Shown here piece after piece: positions 8,607 through 16,561 of a stretch of DNA of 64,000 bases. Source of the stretch: Lachnoclostridium sp. An181 (GTDB lineage Bacteria; Bacillota; Clostridia; Lachnospirales; Lachnospiraceae); assembly GCF_002160325.1 (NCBI RefSeq), contig NZ_NFKJ01000002.1, positions 62,001 to 126,000 of the forward strand, read 5' to 3'. The notes under the pieces are model-generated. The model saw only the letters and a list, made by a program, of their open reading frames with translations. It had not been told where the DNA came from and ran no database searches. Within the stretch, counting starts at the first letter, position 1; each line of letters begins with the position of its first letter. The position numbers and the translations under genes were made by a program.

Positions 8607-8637
8607 GCGGCCACGTTTCCCGGCGTGGCCGCTTTTT
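8607..8637 (+). terminator. intrinsic terminator after the cupin gene
   Basis: Perfect 9-bp stem GCGGCCACG / CGTGGCCGC with an 8-nt loop, followed by TTTTT on the plus strand. It lies 18 nt after the cupin stop. Confidence 0.85.
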
Positions 8638-8639
8638 CC

Positions 8640-8946
8640 ATGTCCCGGCTTACGGCGGATAAGTCGGTATAAACTGATTTAGGTGTATCTTGGTAACGGT
8701 TTAGATATATGTGGCGACTCCAAAAGAGCCAGTATTCTTCCAAAGTATCATAGTGATAGAAATCAGCCGAATACATATCCTGAATGCCGTACTTTGCAAT
8801 AAAATCAGAGAAATTTTCCTGTATAGATAAATCCAGCAGATGTAGAGAGTCCAGCGCCTGCTCCAATTAAAATTGGATCTGCTTTCTCTATTTCATATTT
8901 TAATCAATGTGCCGCAAGACTTCAAATATTCCAGTGTTTCTTTCAT
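8640..8946 (-). pseudogene. remnant of a Sir2-like NAD-dependent deacylase gene
   Basis: Starting from an ATG at 8946 with AAAGGAGT upstream, the frame reads MKETLEYLKSCGTLIK. After a shift it reads EIEKADPILIGAGAGLSTSA, the Sir2 NAD-binding GAGAGxS motif, then GFIYTG. After a second shift it reads ENFSDFIAKYGIQDMYSADF and on to EEYWLFWSRHIYLNRY, a segment conserved in a Firmicute Sir2 subfamily. The homology stops near LSAVSRDM, where the cupin terminator begins, so the catalytic His region and the remaining C-terminus are absent. Two frameshifts plus truncation make it a pseudogene. It converges on the cupin gene. Confidence 0.7.
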
Positions 8947-9045
8947 GAGTAAGACTCCTTTCAAAATGCGGGTTATGTTTTTCATGTTTACGAGTATAAT
9001 TATATCTCATAGGATTGATCATGAGGGACTGGGCACTTTGTGCGC

Positions 9046-9086
9046 CGCCGCAATACCGCAGAGCGGGAAAATACCTCATTGCGGCG
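9046..9086. repeat. inverted repeat, 9-bp arms
   Basis: CGCCGCAAT (9046-9054) and ATTGCGGCG (9078-9086), separated by 23 nt. The inner part also holds two copies of AATACC. It lies at the edge of the decayed accessory patch and could be a transposon-end relic; function unknown. Confidence 0.5.
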
Positions 9087-9101
9087 TTGTGCATCCTTTT
9101 A

Positions 9102-9137
9102 TTCTATAAGGGGAGGCATAAGGCCTTTCTTATAGAA
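9102..9137. repeat. inverted repeat TTCTATAAG / CTTATAGAA
   Basis: Perfect 9-bp arms at 9102-9110 and 9129-9137, with a short inner AGGC/GCCT pairing. It directly abuts the dehydrogenase terminator, so both may form one extended structure. Confidence 0.45.
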
Positions 9138-9174
9138 CAAAAAACAGGCTCCACTTGGAACCTGTTTTTTGTTC
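9135..9174 (-). terminator. intrinsic terminator of the short-chain dehydrogenase gene
   Basis: A 14-bp perfect stem, GAACAAAAAACAGG (9135-9148) with CCTGTTTTTTGTTC (9161-9174), and an inner TCC/GGA pair. The A/T-rich base makes it usable in both directions. It lies 8 nt after the stop of the gene ending at 9183. Confidence 0.8.
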
Positions 9175-9182
9175 TCCTTTTC

Positions 9183-9929
9183 TTACGCACGGCATGCCCC
9201 ATCAACAGAGAGAATCTCTCCTGTCACATAACTTGCCATATCGCTTGCAAGATACAGGAAAGCATTCGCCACCTCTGCCGGTTCCCCAGGTCTTCCAAAA
9301 GGTATCTTTTCTGAAATCGCATCGATCATTTGCTGTGGAAGGGCCGCAACCATATCTGTCTTTGTCACTCCAGGTGCCACTGCATTGACCCGGATATGAT
9401 CCTTCGCCAGCTCTCTTGCGAGAGAAATCGTCAGTCCGTTTACAGCAAATTTGCTCGTCGGATACCCAACCCCTGCAGGCTGTCCGCTGATACTTACCAT
9501 GGAGCTTGTATTTATGATCGTCCCTCCGCCTTGTTCTTTCATGATCTTCACGGTAGGGAGAATCGTATAAAACAGTGCATTCACATTCAACTTCATGATC
9601 TTGTCAAAGTCTTCTGCCTTGTATTCATAAATGGAAGTGCTCTGGGAAATCCCGGCATTGTTGACAAGAATATCTATTCTTCCCAACTTCTCCTTTGCCT
9701 CCTGCACAGCTTTTTCCACATCCGATGCATCTGCCAGGTTTGGGTACATGCCATAGACTTCATAAGAAGGATGTTCCTCCTTAATTTCTTTGACAGCGGC
9801 ATCCACGGTCTCTTGCCTGGAGCCCCATAATACTACGCTTGCGCCCTGTTCCAAAAACTGTTCCACGACCGCTCGCCCGATCCCTCTTGTTCCTCCAGTC
9901 ACAATCGCTGTTTTCCCTTTTAAAAGCAT
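9183..9929 (-). CDS. short-chain dehydrogenase/reductase, BaiA- or FabG-like
   Basis: A complete 248-residue classical SDR oxidoreductase, cytoplasmic. Cofactor motif TGGTRGIG is at 11-18 and NNAG at 90-93; the catalytic tetrad is Asn115, Ser143, Tyr156 and Lys160 (GYPTSK). Arg38 after the second strand suggests NADP(H). Stretches such as GYPTSKFAVNGLT, IRVNAVAPGVTKTDM and the ending SVDGACRA recall BaiA, the bile-acid 3-alpha-hydroxysteroid dehydrogenase of gut Clostridia, as closely as FabG. The gene stands alone, not in a fatty-acid operon, which also argues against housekeeping FabG. Substrate cannot be fixed from sequence. GGAGG lies upstream of the ATG, and the gene ends in its own terminator. 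Confidence 0.85.
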   Translation of the reverse strand: MLLKGKTAIVTGGTRGIGRAVVEQFLEQGASVVLWGSRQETVDAAVKEIKEEHPSYEVYGMYPNLADASDVEKAVQEAKEKLGRIDILVNNAGISQSTSIYEYKAEDFDKIMKLNVNALFYTILPTVKIMKEQGGGTIINTSSMVSISGQPAGVGYPTSKFAVNGLTISLARELAKDHIRVNAVAPGVTKTDMVAALPQQMIDAISEKIPFGRPGEPAEVANAFLYLASDMASYVTGEILSVDGACRA

Positions 9930-10032
9930 GATGTCTCCTCCTTTTTCTCTGTAAATTGAAACAATAAAACCTATTTTTATTATAACCGAATTTTTACCCT
10001 CTGTATATGAAAAAGGTTTCTGCTCGTCATAC

Positions 10033-10566
10033 TTATTTTATCAGATATGTATAAATAATATCCAAAAGCAATACAACTGCCAATGAGCCTGACAGGACAT
10101 TTAATTTTTTTGCGGAAAGTGGACGCACAATTTTTACAAACAGCGGCTGCAACAGATATAAAAATACCATTCCTCCGATACCAAAACGAATACTTGGATT
10201 TAACGCGATTCTCCCTTCAAAATTAAAAGCAAATCTAGTATAATCCCAAAGCCATCCTCCGCTTGTAAGCTCCATGATATAACTTGCGATCAACTCTACC
10301 ACTGTGGTGATGACCACGATTCCGATAAAAACAAGCACTGGCGTAACATTGATCGTTCCAATCCTGTGTTTTTGCTCTTTCAGTTTTCCGAGCATCAAAA
10401 TCAGTAGCAATGCGCCAAACCCGTAGACCACACAGTACGGTCCGAAAAGCGCCCCTCTGTTTGAAAATCCCCACCGATACACAACTACTTCGAGAAATAC
10501 CTCATAGCACCAGCCGATCATGGAATAGAACATAAAATATAAGAAATATTCCTGTACTTTTTTCAT
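10033..10566 (-). CDS. CmpB-like (putative ABC-transporter type IV) membrane protein
   Basis: A 177-residue polytopic membrane protein with about five hydrophobic segments. The N-terminal signature YSMIGWCYEVFLEVV followed by GALFGPYCVVYGFGALLL is characteristic of the CmpB-type membrane family (annotated as putative ABC-transporter type IV). Despite that name no ATPase partner is nearby and its function is unproven. It is divergent from the ybjQ-like gene. AAGGAG sequences precede the ATG. A promoter with TATAAT is recognisable upstream. Confidence 0.75.
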   Translation of the reverse strand: MKKVQEYFLYFMFYSMIGWCYEVFLEVVVYRWGFSNRGALFGPYCVVYGFGALLLILMLGKLKEQKHRIGTINVTPVLVFIGIVVITTVVELIASYIMELTSGGWLWDYTRFAFNFEGRIALNPSIRFGIGGMVFLYLLQPLFVKIVRPLSAKKLNVLSGSLAVVLLLDIIYTYLIK

Positions 10567-10605
10567 AAATGTTTTCCTTTACTCCTTTTTCATTTGTGTC
10601 TTTCC

Positions 10606-10634
10606 ATTATAGTCGAAACTTTTGTCGATGTACA
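10606..10634 (-). promoter_or_regulatory. promoter of the CmpB-like gene
   Basis: Minus-strand TGTACA (10634-10629), 17-nt spacer, TATAAT (10611-10606), about 40 nt before the ATG. Confidence 0.5.
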
Positions 10635-10685
10635 GAAAATCTTAAGGATTTTTAAGGAATAATGTCTGTCTTTTTCTCCTGAGAA

Positions 10686-10694
10686 TGGTACAAT
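10686..10694 (+). promoter_or_regulatory. extended -10 promoter of the ybjQ-like gene
   Basis: TGGTACAAT is an extended -10 element (TGn followed by TACAAT). No good -35 is visible. The ATG lies 26 nt downstream of the -10 hexamer, leaving room for GAGGAGG at 10706-10712. Confidence 0.5.
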
Positions 10695-10720
10695 AGAAAA
10701 AAAATGAGGAGGTGTTCATT

Positions 10721-11032
10721 ATGTTGATCGCAACTACAGAAAAAATTCCCGGAACAGAATATGAAGTATTAGGATTGGTAAAAGGGAGCACTGTACAGTG
10801 TAAAAATATTGGACGCGATATCGGAAGCTCATTCAAAAATCTGATAGGTGGAGAAATGGGTTCTTATTTAGAAATGCTAAATGAGGCGCGGGATATTGCA
10901 CTTGGCCGTCTGGTCGATGAAGCAGAAATGATGCAGGCAGATGCCGTTGTCTGCCTTCGGTTTACAACCAGCGCGATTGCACCCGGAGCTGCGGAGATTA
11001 TGGCATACGGAACAGCCGTAAAATTCAAATAA
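10721..11032 (+). CDS. YbjQ/DUF74 family protein
   Basis: A 103-residue YbjQ-family protein, a small beta-alpha cytoplasmic fold that forms ring-shaped pentamers in solved relatives; function unknown, sometimes called heavy-metal binding. The family core is seen in TVQCKNIGRDIGSSFKNLIG and EMMQADAVVCLRFTT. I use the ATG at 10721 because GAGGAGG lies 8 nt before it; the GTG at 10712 overlaps that site and is unlikely. The gene has its own promoter and terminator. Confidence 0.9.
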   Translation: MLIATTEKIPGTEYEVLGLVKGSTVQCKNIGRDIGSSFKNLIGGEMGSYLEMLNEARDIALGRLVDEAEMMQADAVVCLRFTTSAIAPGAAEIMAYGTAVKFK

Positions 11033-11044
11033 ACCAATTTAAAA

Positions 11045-11093
11045 ACTCGCATATGCCGTACTGATTTCCATCACAGCATATGCGAGTCTTTTT
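11045..11093 (+). terminator. intrinsic terminator after the ybjQ-like gene
   Basis: A 12-bp perfect stem, ACTCGCATATGC (11045-11056) with GCATATGCGAGT (11076-11087), followed by CTTTTT. Confidence 0.9.
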
Positions 11094-11104
11094 CTTTCTC
11101 TATA

Positions 11105-11765
11105 TCACGATTTCCGTCCAAGCTGCCAAAAGGCTACTGCGCTGGCAGCGGCCACATTCAAGGAATCCACACCATGTGACATTGGGATGCGTACCGTGTA
11201 ATCACAGTCTGCAATCGTCTTTTTTCAAAAAAGTCCACGGTATTTGAAAAACAGTTCCCATACTCACTCTGACTGCACGGCGATAAAGGGGATTGCTGCA
11301 CCCTTGCGTGAGCAGCACCCCATCCATGCCAAGCGCTGCAGCAGAACGGAAAATGGCTCCCACATTTGTAGGGTTCATAACATTTTCCAATACAGCAATT
11401 CTTTTTGCTCCCATGCACACCTCCTCCATAGTCGGAAACTGCATGCGGCGCATCGCGCAGAGCATCCCTCTGGTAAGGCAAAATCCGGTCAGCTGTGTCA
11501 AAACATCAAATTCGGCCGTATAAACCGGAATCCGGCCGCACCGGTCGATAATTTCCTTTGCCTCCCCTTCTATCTGTTTTTTCTCAACTAAGATGGAGAG
11601 AGGGACATAACCCGCATCCAGGGCACGCGCAATTACCTTAGGACTCTCTGCGATAAACATTCCCTTTTGGGGATCATCTCGATTTAAAAGCTGGGCCTCT
11701 GTAAGTCTTGCATATACATCCAGATTGGAATCATTAAAATCTATAATTTCTATAATATTGGACAT
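11105..11765 (-). pseudogene. TrmH/SpoU-family RNA methyltransferase with internal deletion and frameshift
   Basis: The first ~178 codons are a normal SPOUT-class rRNA/tRNA 2'-O-methyltransferase: substrate-binding N-terminal domain, then VLENVMNPTNVGAIFRSAAA (motif 1). After VFQIPWTFLKKDD the frame ends at a TGA. Immediately downstream, in another frame, the family C-terminus appears: IADCDYTVRIPMSHGVDSLN, AAASAVAFWQL and a TGA at 11105. About 50 residues normally lie between these two blocks, including the GTEGxG SAM-binding motif; they are absent. A deletion of roughly 150 nt that also shifts frame has removed the active site, so the gene should be inactive. Confidence 0.82.
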
Positions 11766-11810
11766 GTTATTCTCCCTTTTATCTCATATTATCTTCCTGA
11801 TACTTCATGT

Positions 11811-12647
11811 CTATCCCTTTACAGAACCTTTTGTGATTCCAGAAATCAAATATTTTCTGAATATCAGTGCCGCAAGAGCCGGAGGGATCAATGCGATCAT
11901 CCCGGCTGCCGCGATAAGCCCGTACTGAATCGTATCTTTTGTCATGAATTCTGACACCACGATTGCCATCGGTTTGGTCTCCATCGACGATGCCAGGATC
12001 AACGGAATCTGAAACTGACTCCAGGTGTTTAAAAACATAATCAAAGTTACTGACAGGATAATGGGATAGGAAATCGGCAATATAATGCGGAAAAAAGATG
12101 CCGCTCTTCCACATCCATCGATCATGGCCGCTTCCTCCAGTTCTTTTGGAATCGTTGCAAAATAATTTGATATCAGCCAGACTGCCATTGGCAGGTATGA
12201 GCTGACATACACTATACTGAGCCAAAAAATATCATCCAACATGTCTCCCACTGCAAACATCCGGTACAGCGGAATGATCGTCGCCATCACCGGAATCACC
12301 ATAGTACAAAGAAGAAGGTTCTTGATCACTTTTCTTCCCCTAAATTCCATTCTGCTCAAAACATATGCGCTCAGCATTGCTATAGGGATTCCGATACACA
12401 ATGTGATTCCTGTTGCCCGCAGCGAATTGTACATGCTCATAAAAAATCTGTTTCCTCTCTGTCCACCGGAAAACAATTCCGCATAATTATCAAATATTAT
12501 TTTTTTCGGAAACAGATCGCTTGTCGGCGCAAACATGGCATGATCCGGTGTCACAGATATGACAAACGCCCAGATAAACGGCCCTGCTGTAACTAGCAAA
12601 AATATGATCAAGGCCATGATATAGCCTGTTCTTCTTGCATACTTCAT
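11811..12647 (-). CDS. carbohydrate ABC transporter permease, MalG-like
   Basis: A 278-residue inner-membrane permease with six predicted helices of the MalG/AraQ type (CUT1 sugar importers). The cytoplasmic EAA loop, which contacts the ATPase, is seen as EEAAMIDGCGRAASFFRIIL. Its start overlaps the stop of the partner permease by 1 nt (TGATG), so both are made together. No ATP-binding subunit is encoded here; CUT1 systems in Firmicutes often share an MsmX-type ATPase encoded elsewhere. The transported sugar is unknown. Confidence 0.9.
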   Translation of the reverse strand: MKYARRTGYIMALIIFLLVTAGPFIWAFVISVTPDHAMFAPTSDLFPKKIIFDNYAELFSGGQRGNRFFMSMYNSLRATGITLCIGIPIAMLSAYVLSRMEFRGRKVIKNLLLCTMVIPVMATIIPLYRMFAVGDMLDDIFWLSIVYVSSYLPMAVWLISNYFATIPKELEEAAMIDGCGRAASFFRIILPISYPIILSVTLIMFLNTWSQFQIPLILASSMETKPMAIVVSEFMTKDTIQYGLIAAAGMIALIPPALAALIFRKYLISGITKGSVKG

Positions 12648-13513
12648 CAGTATTCTACCTCCTTATTAAGGCTTCTTAAGTAGAAGATACCAAGGATCAG
12701 GGCAAACAGCATTACAATATATGTCATAGCACTGCCTTTTCCAAAATCCAGGAAAGTAAATGTAGTCAGGTAGCTTTCCATCAGGATGTTCTTTCCAAGG
12801 TCACTATAACCCGAAAGTGCAACAACTTCATCAAATACATTGATCGCGGTTACGGACGTGGACGTCAGCCCCACTCCCACAAACGGCAGCATCAGAGGTA
12901 GTGTAATGTGCCGGAAAATCTTCCATCCGGAACCTCCATCTATTTTTGCAGCCTCGTACAACTCTCCCGGTATGGACTGCCTTCCCGCCAGACAGACCAA
13001 TGCCATAAAAGGTACGCTCCTCCAGACCACAACAATGGAAATCACAAGTAAAAGTGACCATCTGCCTCCCAAAAATTCAATCGGCTGACTGATAAATCCT
13101 ATCCCAAGCAGCAGCTTGTTCAAGAAACCATACCCTGAAAAAAAGACAAATTTCCAGAGAATACCATTTACAAACGGAGGCAAAGCCCACGGCAAGATGG
13201 CCAGTGCCAGCAATAGCCCGGACCATTTCACATCAATCTTTAAAAAAGCAGCCACCAGGCACCCGACTATTGTCGTAAATACAACGACAAACAGCAGGAT
13301 GAAGATGGTGTTTTGCATACTGTACCAAAAGGAATCTGACTGGAGAATATCCTGATAGTTTTTGATACCAATAAATCGGATATCCCCTGGTGCCGTCAAT
13401 TTCCATTTTTTCAAGCTATATGAAAATGTAGCAATAATCGGATAAAATACTAACACACCCATGATCAAGATCATGGGTGTCAGCAATAGATAAGGTAATA
13501 TCTTTTTCTTCAT
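12647..13513 (-). CDS. carbohydrate ABC transporter permease, MalF-like
   Basis: A 288-residue permease of the MalF/UgpA type with six predicted membrane helices. The EAA loop reads YEAAKIDGGSGWKIFRHITL, just before PLMLPFVGVG. It is encoded 13 nt after the substrate-binding lipoprotein and overlaps the second permease gene by 1 nt. Together the three make the binding and translocation parts of a CUT1 sugar importer. Confidence 0.9.
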   Translation of the reverse strand: MKKKILPYLLLTPMILIMGVLVFYPIIATFSYSLKKWKLTAPGDIRFIGIKNYQDILQSDSFWYSMQNTIFILLFVVVFTTIVGCLVAAFLKIDVKWSGLLLALAILPWALPPFVNGILWKFVFFSGYGFLNKLLLGIGFISQPIEFLGGRWSLLLVISIVVVWRSVPFMALVCLAGRQSIPGELYEAAKIDGGSGWKIFRHITLPLMLPFVGVGLTSTSVTAINVFDEVVALSGYSDLGKNILMESYLTTFTFLDFGKGSAMTYIVMLFALILGIFYLRSLNKEVEY

Positions 13514-13526
13514 TTTTCTTCCTGTA

Positions 13527-14798
13527 TTATTCGTTGATCAATTCTTCTAATGCAGATGCCATTTCATCATATGCCTGTTCTGCGTTCAGTTCACCAAGCG
13601 CCATTTTATTGATCGCATTGTACATTGCACTGCTCATCTGAGCATAGTAAGAAGGTACGCCGTTCGGGAACGGAGAGGACACGATTTTAGCCTGCTCCAG
13701 CATTGCCCCGGAATTCTGGATGGTTCCGTCATTGATCAGCTCTTCCAGGACAGAATTTCGGGTTGGGATTGCGCTGTTCGTCTTATTCAGCTGTTTCTGC
13801 ATATCAGCGGAAGTATACCATTCCACAAATTTTTTTGCTGCCTCTTTGTTTTCGGAAAGTTTATTCACACCGATCGCCTCCGGCAAAGGCATTGTCTGCG
13901 CTGCTTTTCCCTCTTTGCCAGGAACCAGAATCGGTTGAATCTGACCAACTACGCTACAAAGCTCCTCATTCTGACTTCTGGAGACAAAGGATGTCGGACC
14001 TGTCAGAAAACTTGCTGTTCCGCCGCAGATTCGCATATATGCATCCATACCAGAGGATGTCTTATCTTCCGGTGCCACCAGCTCCTCATTGATCAGAGTT
14101 TCCATATATTTCAATGCTTCCAGTACAGATTCCTTATTAAATCTTCCATCCTCATTCCACACAACACCATTCATTGTATATGCCAGCCACATCAAACATG
14201 TGGAAGTTTTTTCCTCTGCATTTAACGCAATTGCAAACGGATGATCCACCGTTCCGGTTGATTTCAGTGCCCGGCAGGCTTCCAGTACATCGTCCCATGT
14301 CTGAGGCTCTTTTGTAATGCCCGCTTTTGCAAACTGCTCTGTATTATAATATGCCAGACGGTAGTCGTTTGCATATGGCATAGCGAGCACTTTGTCGTCA
14401 ATCGTAAATGTCTCGATCGTCGGCATATCAGCCTTATCCTCATCAGATACTTCCAACGGCTCCAGCCAGTCTGCTGCGTAGAACTCACCAACCCATGACC
14501 AGTCGACTTCCACTACATCTGCCGCACATTTTCCTGCAGATGCAGCGGTAGCAAGTTTCTCACGGATATCATCCCAGCCCACTTCTGCAATCTCAACTTC
14601 AATCCCGGTTTCCTCCGTAAACGAAGCAAGCTGCTCATCGGTTGGCACTCCCCAGTCAGGAACCATGAATGTGATTTTATCTCCCTCTGTTTTTGTTCCA
14701 CCTGCTGAATCTTTTTTATCTGCATTTCCAGCACATCCTGCGACCAAAGCAATACTCATAGAAAAAACCAACAGTGCACTAACCCATCTCTTTTTCAT
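13527..14798 (-). CDS. sugar ABC transporter substrate-binding lipoprotein
   Basis: A 423-residue extracellular solute-binding protein, family 1. A type II signal peptide with lipobox LVAGC puts the lipidated Cys at residue 22. The mature part has the two-lobed binding-protein pattern, including AADVVEVDWSWVGEFYAADW, DDKVLAMPYANDYRLAYYNT and FAIALNAEEKT. It delivers ligand to the two downstream permeases. The promoter with an inverted repeat listed upstream should control the three genes. A Gfo/Idh oxidoreductase gene ends 118 nt upstream on the same strand; a link to the transported sugar is possible but not shown. Confidence 0.92.
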   Translation of the reverse strand: MKKRWVSALLVFSMSIALVAGCAGNADKKDSAGGTKTEGDKITFMVPDWGVPTDEQLASFTEETGIEVEIAEVGWDDIREKLATAASAGKCAADVVEVDWSWVGEFYAADWLEPLEVSDEDKADMPTIETFTIDDKVLAMPYANDYRLAYYNTEQFAKAGITKEPQTWDDVLEACRALKSTGTVDHPFAIALNAEEKTSTCLMWLAYTMNGVVWNEDGRFNKESVLEALKYMETLINEELVAPEDKTSSGMDAYMRICGGTASFLTGPTSFVSRSQNEELCSVVGQIQPILVPGKEGKAAQTMPLPEAIGVNKLSENKEAAKKFVEWYTSADMQKQLNKTNSAIPTRNSVLEELINDGTIQNSGAMLEQAKIVSSPFPNGVPSYYAQMSSAMYNAINKMALGELNAEQAYDEMASALEELINE

Positions 14799-14819
14799 TG
14801 TTTTCCTCCTTTTTTGTCC

Positions 14820-14866
14820 ACTATAATCAATTTTTAATTATAGTATTGCACAAAAACTGCTGTCAA
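14820..14866 (-). promoter_or_regulatory. promoter with inverted-repeat operator for the sugar ABC transporter
   Basis: Minus-strand TTGACA (14866-14861), 18-nt spacer, TATAAT (14842-14837). An inverted repeat with 8-bp arms, ACTATAAT (14820-14827) and ATTATAGT (14837-14844), overlaps the -10 box and the expected start of transcription, which is a typical repressor position. The regulator is not encoded next to it. Confidence 0.65.
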
Positions 14867-14916
14867 ATAGATTGTCTCTATCACCATAGTTATATATTGA
14901 AACTTTCTATGAATTG

Positions 14917-15891
14917 TTATTCCTTTTCCTGCGGATAAATAAGTCCCCACTGTTTTCGTAGTTCATCCATGAGCTCCATGACAGTGATGCTGTCGTCAAG
15001 CGGCATGGAATGGCTTTCTTTCTCTCCGGCGCGAATGGATTCCATACATTCCCTCACCTCATACTCATATCCGCTGATCTGCTCCGGTACAACTGTATGC
15101 TGTATCAACCGATCCTCTGTATCATAGACAGAAATACTTTGAGGATTGTTGATATTTTCTACTACGATATACCCTCTCTCCCCGTAAAAGATTCCTCTCC
15201 GGTCTGACCTTCCGTAAATACCGTGAGTCAGGACAGCCATCCGCCCATCCTTGTAGAAGAGCGTGATCGATTCCATGCCATCCACACCTGTCTTTGTCAT
15301 CATCACAGAGGACTCCACCCGTTCAATGCCTGTTCCAAAGTGCATCAGCGCAAAATTCAGGCCGTACACACCTACATCCAGAAGTGCGCCTCCTGCCAGT
15401 TCCGGTTGCATGATTCTCTCTTTGTGGCTGATCGGATAGGAAAGATTTGCAGTCAGCGTGGAGACTTTCCCAATGATTCCAGATTCAAGAATCTCCTGAA
15501 TCATGTCTTTTGCTGGCATATAGCGGGTCCAGATTGCTTCTGCTATAAAGACTTGCTCCTTTCTGGCCAACTCTGTGATCTTTTTTGCCTGATCGCTGTT
15601 TAAAGTAAATGACTTCTCGCAGAGAACCGGTTTTTTGTAACGGATACAAAGCTCCATATTTTCATAATGACAGGAATGCGGAGTAGCAATATAGATCAGT
15701 TCTACTTCCGAATCTTTGCACAGCTCTTCGTAGCTGCCATATGCGTTTTTAAAACCATATTGTTTCGCAAATTCTACCGCACGTTCTTTTGTCCTCGAAG
15801 CAGCGCCGTAGCATTCAACCTCCTCCATCTGTACCAATGTCTCTGCAAATTTCTCCGCCATGGCTCCGCAGCCTAAAATACCAATCTTCAT
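14917..15891 (-). CDS. Gfo/Idh/MocA-family oxidoreductase
   Basis: A 324-residue NAD(P)-dependent oxidoreductase acting on sugars, cyclitols or their derivatives. The Rossmann motif is at the very start (MKIGILGCGAMAEKF). The family signatures are IYIATPHSCHYENMELCI and the catalytic EKSF block in KPVLCEKSFTLNSDQA. I use the ATG at 15891 because AGGAAGGAA precedes it and the Rossmann strand begins there; the frame is open 63 nt further but overlaps the upstream gene. It is the last gene of a three-gene run with the DUF3592 protein and the GNAT enzyme. Confidence 0.9.
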   Translation of the reverse strand: MKIGILGCGAMAEKFAETLVQMEEVECYGAASRTKERAVEFAKQYGFKNAYGSYEELCKDSEVELIYIATPHSCHYENMELCIRYKKPVLCEKSFTLNSDQAKKITELARKEQVFIAEAIWTRYMPAKDMIQEILESGIIGKVSTLTANLSYPISHKERIMQPELAGGALLDVGVYGLNFALMHFGTGIERVESSVMMTKTGVDGMESITLFYKDGRMAVLTHGIYGRSDRRGIFYGERGYIVVENINNPQSISVYDTEDRLIQHTVVPEQISGYEYEVRECMESIRAGEKESHSMPLDDSITVMELMDELRKQWGLIYPQEKE

Positions 15892-15904
15892 ATGTTCCTT
15901 CCTT

Positions 15905-16561
15905 CTAACACCGTTTTTTTCTTCTTTTTCTCTTCTTTCCTGAAAAGAAAACACTTTTTACACACAAGCTCAAACCTATAAGCAGGAAAAATGGAAACGC
16001 CACATGCGGAAGTTGAAAAGAAGATAGATAAACATATCCAAATGCAAAACATGTGATACCAAACATCAACCCCACAACATCTACGGTGTATTTTTTCTTT
16101 CTTTTCCGTACAAACAGGATCACACCTCCTGCCAACAGGGGAGCTGCGGCTAGTATACTTCCGACAAGTATCTTGATCTTACCATTGTCTGCCCAAAGAA
16201 TGGCTGCATCCTGTGGGTTTTGTGGATTATAATAAATCTCTGACCTGCTGCCGATTTCCGGGACTTCACGTGTGCTATCGTAAATCCTGACCTGATACTC
16301 TTGTCCGTTTACCCAGTAATCATAAATCAACTGATAGTTGGACAGCCCCTGGTTTCTCCCTGCAACCTTAGACTCTCTGGCCGGTTGCAATGTATAATCC
16401 AAAAGACGTCCTTCCACCGTCTTATAAATTTCTGCTTTTTTGTTGTACTCAATGATTTCTTTCATACCATAATAAAGAAAAAGCAGTCCAGTCAAAACAA
16501 AAATCACTAAGACAAAAAATCCGGCTATCGCCGTTTTTTTGTGTCTTGCTCTTGACCTCAT
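15905..16561 (-). CDS. DUF3592-like membrane protein
   Basis: A 218-residue membrane protein with a basic N-terminus and one helix at about 10-30. A soluble domain follows, containing EGRLLDYTL, YQLIYDYWVNGQEYQVRIYD and the GSRSEIYYNPQNPQDA motif typical of DUF3592. Three more hydrophobic segments precede a very basic C-terminal tail (GKKRKRRKKRC). Function is unknown. Its ATG overlaps the stop of the upstream GNAT gene by 4 nt. Confidence 0.75.
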   Translation of the reverse strand: MRSRARHKKTAIAGFFVLVIFVLTGLLFLYYGMKEIIEYNKKAEIYKTVEGRLLDYTLQPARESKVAGRNQGLSNYQLIYDYWVNGQEYQVRIYDSTREVPEIGSRSEIYYNPQNPQDAAILWADNGKIKILVGSILAAAPLLAGGVILFVRKRKKKYTVDVVGLMFGITCFAFGYVYLSSFQLPHVAFPFFLLIGLSLCVKSVFFSGKKRKRRKKRC

